NCBI GenBank assembly: GCA_025997475.1
Contig: BNUQ01000053.1
Location: 1 to 13,355, forward strand
DNA: 13,355 nt
Reading direction: 5' to 3'
From: Planctomycetales bacterium
GTDB taxonomy: Bacteria; Planctomycetota; SZUA-567
Positions 12,717 to 13,355 of this stretch are shown here, piece after piece. The stretch's first letter is position 1. Every line of letters starts with the position of its first letter. Under the pieces are notes generated by a model that saw nothing but the letters and a program-made list of their open reading frames with translations, was not told the origin of the DNA and did no database searches. A program made the position numbers and the translations under genes.

Positions 12717-13355
12717 TTACAACGCGGCGATTTCACTTTCGGTCAAGCCGGTGCCTTGCGCAATCTGTACCGACGATAAACCCAGCGCTTTTAACTTTTT
12801 GGCGACTTGTTCAACCCCTTCCGCACGTCCTTCTGCGAGTCCTTCCGCGCGTCCTTCCGCGCGTCCTTCCGCGCGTCCTTCCGCACGAGATATTTCTTTC
12901 GCGCTGGTTATCACGTTGACGTTATCGCGATAAATTTTCAGCGAAGCGTCATAAACGTCGCGCTCGCGTCTATCCATCGCCGCTAAATTCGCCGTCGCAA
13001 ACGCCCGCGTAAAAATCGGCTCACGCAATATCGCCGGAATATCTTCAAGCCGCGCCAAATTCTTCAGAAAATACAGCCACTGGTCTTTGTGATTTTCCAG
13101 TTCATTTTCCGCCTTGTTGAACAACGGCATCTGCAAAAAAATAAATTCCAACTTGTCGGAAAACAACTCGCCGTCTTGGTCTTTCAGATGAATATGGCGC
13201 GAAAACTTTTGCCGCTCTTCGGCTTCGTCGTAAAGAAAATCCAACACCGCGACGAAATAAACTTTCTGCAATTTGAAATCCCATTCACTGCCTTGCGGCG
13301 CCTGCCGTTGCAACGGGAACGTCGAATAAAACAACGCGCGGTCTTTGAAATAATG
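12717..13355 (-). CDS. Rpn/PD-(D/E)XK nuclease-family protein, 5'-truncated (mirror copy)
   Basis: Residue-for-residue copy of the gene at 1-639, on the minus strand and cut by the right end of the window at the same codon. It keeps the LKDQDGELFSDKLEFIFLQ block, the six RAEG-type tetrapeptides and the helix-turn-helix-like tail. The coincidence of both truncation points is the clearest hint that the window ends are contig ends and that both copies are one locus. Confidence 0.85.
   Translation of the reverse strand, partial: HYFKDRALFYSTFPLQRQAPQGSEWDFKLQKVYFVAVLDFLYDEAEERQKFSRHIHLKDQDGELFSDKLEFIFLQMPLFNKAENELENHKDQWLYFLKNLARLEDIPAILREPIFTRAFATANLAAMDRRERDVYDASLKIYRDNVNVITSAKEISRAEGRAEGRAEGRAEGLAEGRAEGVEQVAKKLKALGLSSVQIAQGTGLTESEIAAL
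12816..12887 (-). repeat. 12-bp tandem repeat (6 units) encoding RAEG, mirror copy
   Basis: Same six units as at 469-540, in the same order and with the same substitutions in the fifth and sixth units, read on the minus strand. Confidence 0.9.

Larger units (their letters stand above)
6756..13355. repeat. Right arm of the same inverted repeat
   Basis: Exact reverse complement of 1-6600. It contains the same nine genes on opposite strands, including the same homopolymer length (C11 at 12481-12491) and the same number of 12-bp and 15-bp tandem units. Two independent genomic copies would normally differ first at such tracts, so the identity argues for a single locus read twice, or for a very recent or gene-converted duplication. 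Confidence 0.97.

Noticed and set aside
1..13355. Linear replicon with hairpin telomere, seen as a head-to-head dimer
   Set aside because: No protelomerase, replication or partition gene is present, the centre is an ordinary intergenic repeat, not a telomere-like palindrome, and the outer ends cut a gene.

Overview
The whole window is one inverted repeat. Bases 1-6600 recur as their exact reverse complement at 6756-13355, around a non-palindromic 155-bp spacer (6601-6755). Position i on the left maps to 13356-i on the right. The window therefore holds one set of nine genes, written twice. Both outer ends cut the same Rpn-family gene at the same base. Even the fastest-mutating tracts (an 11-G homopolymer, 12-bp and 15-bp tandem repeats) agree between the arms. 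This is the usual signature of a fold-back contig from assembly or whole-genome amplification. A real giant palindrome is not excluded by the sequence alone.

One arm, read left to right, carries: a 5'-truncated Rpn/PD-(D/E)XK nuclease-family gene; a SAM-dependent methyltransferase with a G11 tract in its coding region; a PIN-domain toxin overlapping a small partner gene (toxin-antitoxin-like pair); a 133-bp MITE/REP-like element; an ABC-2-type membrane permease; an OleB/haloalkane-dehalogenase-like hydrolase. Then, on the opposite strand, come a secreted or lipid-anchored protein with a DnaJ-type CxxCxGxG zinc-binding module and a HIT-family nucleotide-binding protein. In the window as given, the two identical HIT genes diverge from the central spacer.

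From about 4190 to the centre, each intergenic gap except the short permease-OleB margin itself is filled by one short repeat family: a core hairpin (GCGCGAAGCGC-like) next to a TTTTTCA-AGAT block, flanked by 7-bp tandem units such as GAGTTNA or ATTCTTC. The spacer of the palindrome is itself a copy, and its two ends are near-complementary heptamer arrays, which gives a simple route to a fold-back join.

The organism is an uncultured-looking bacterium with mixed base composition: GC-rich permease, hydrolase and lipoprotein genes, and a clearly AT-richer methyltransferase and toxin. Signal peptides and Shine-Dalgarno sites are bacterial. The HIT protein has an N-terminus (NVFAKILRGEIPC) that I associate with alphaproteobacterial HIT proteins, while the permease type is one I associate with planctomycete/Verrucomicrobia-related genomes, so I make no taxonomic call. 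No tRNA, rRNA, CRISPR array, replication gene or transposase was seen. The genes do not form one obvious pathway: Rpn, methyltransferase and toxin-antitoxin look like an accessory block, and permease, hydrolase, zinc-module protein and HIT look like ordinary chromosomal genes.
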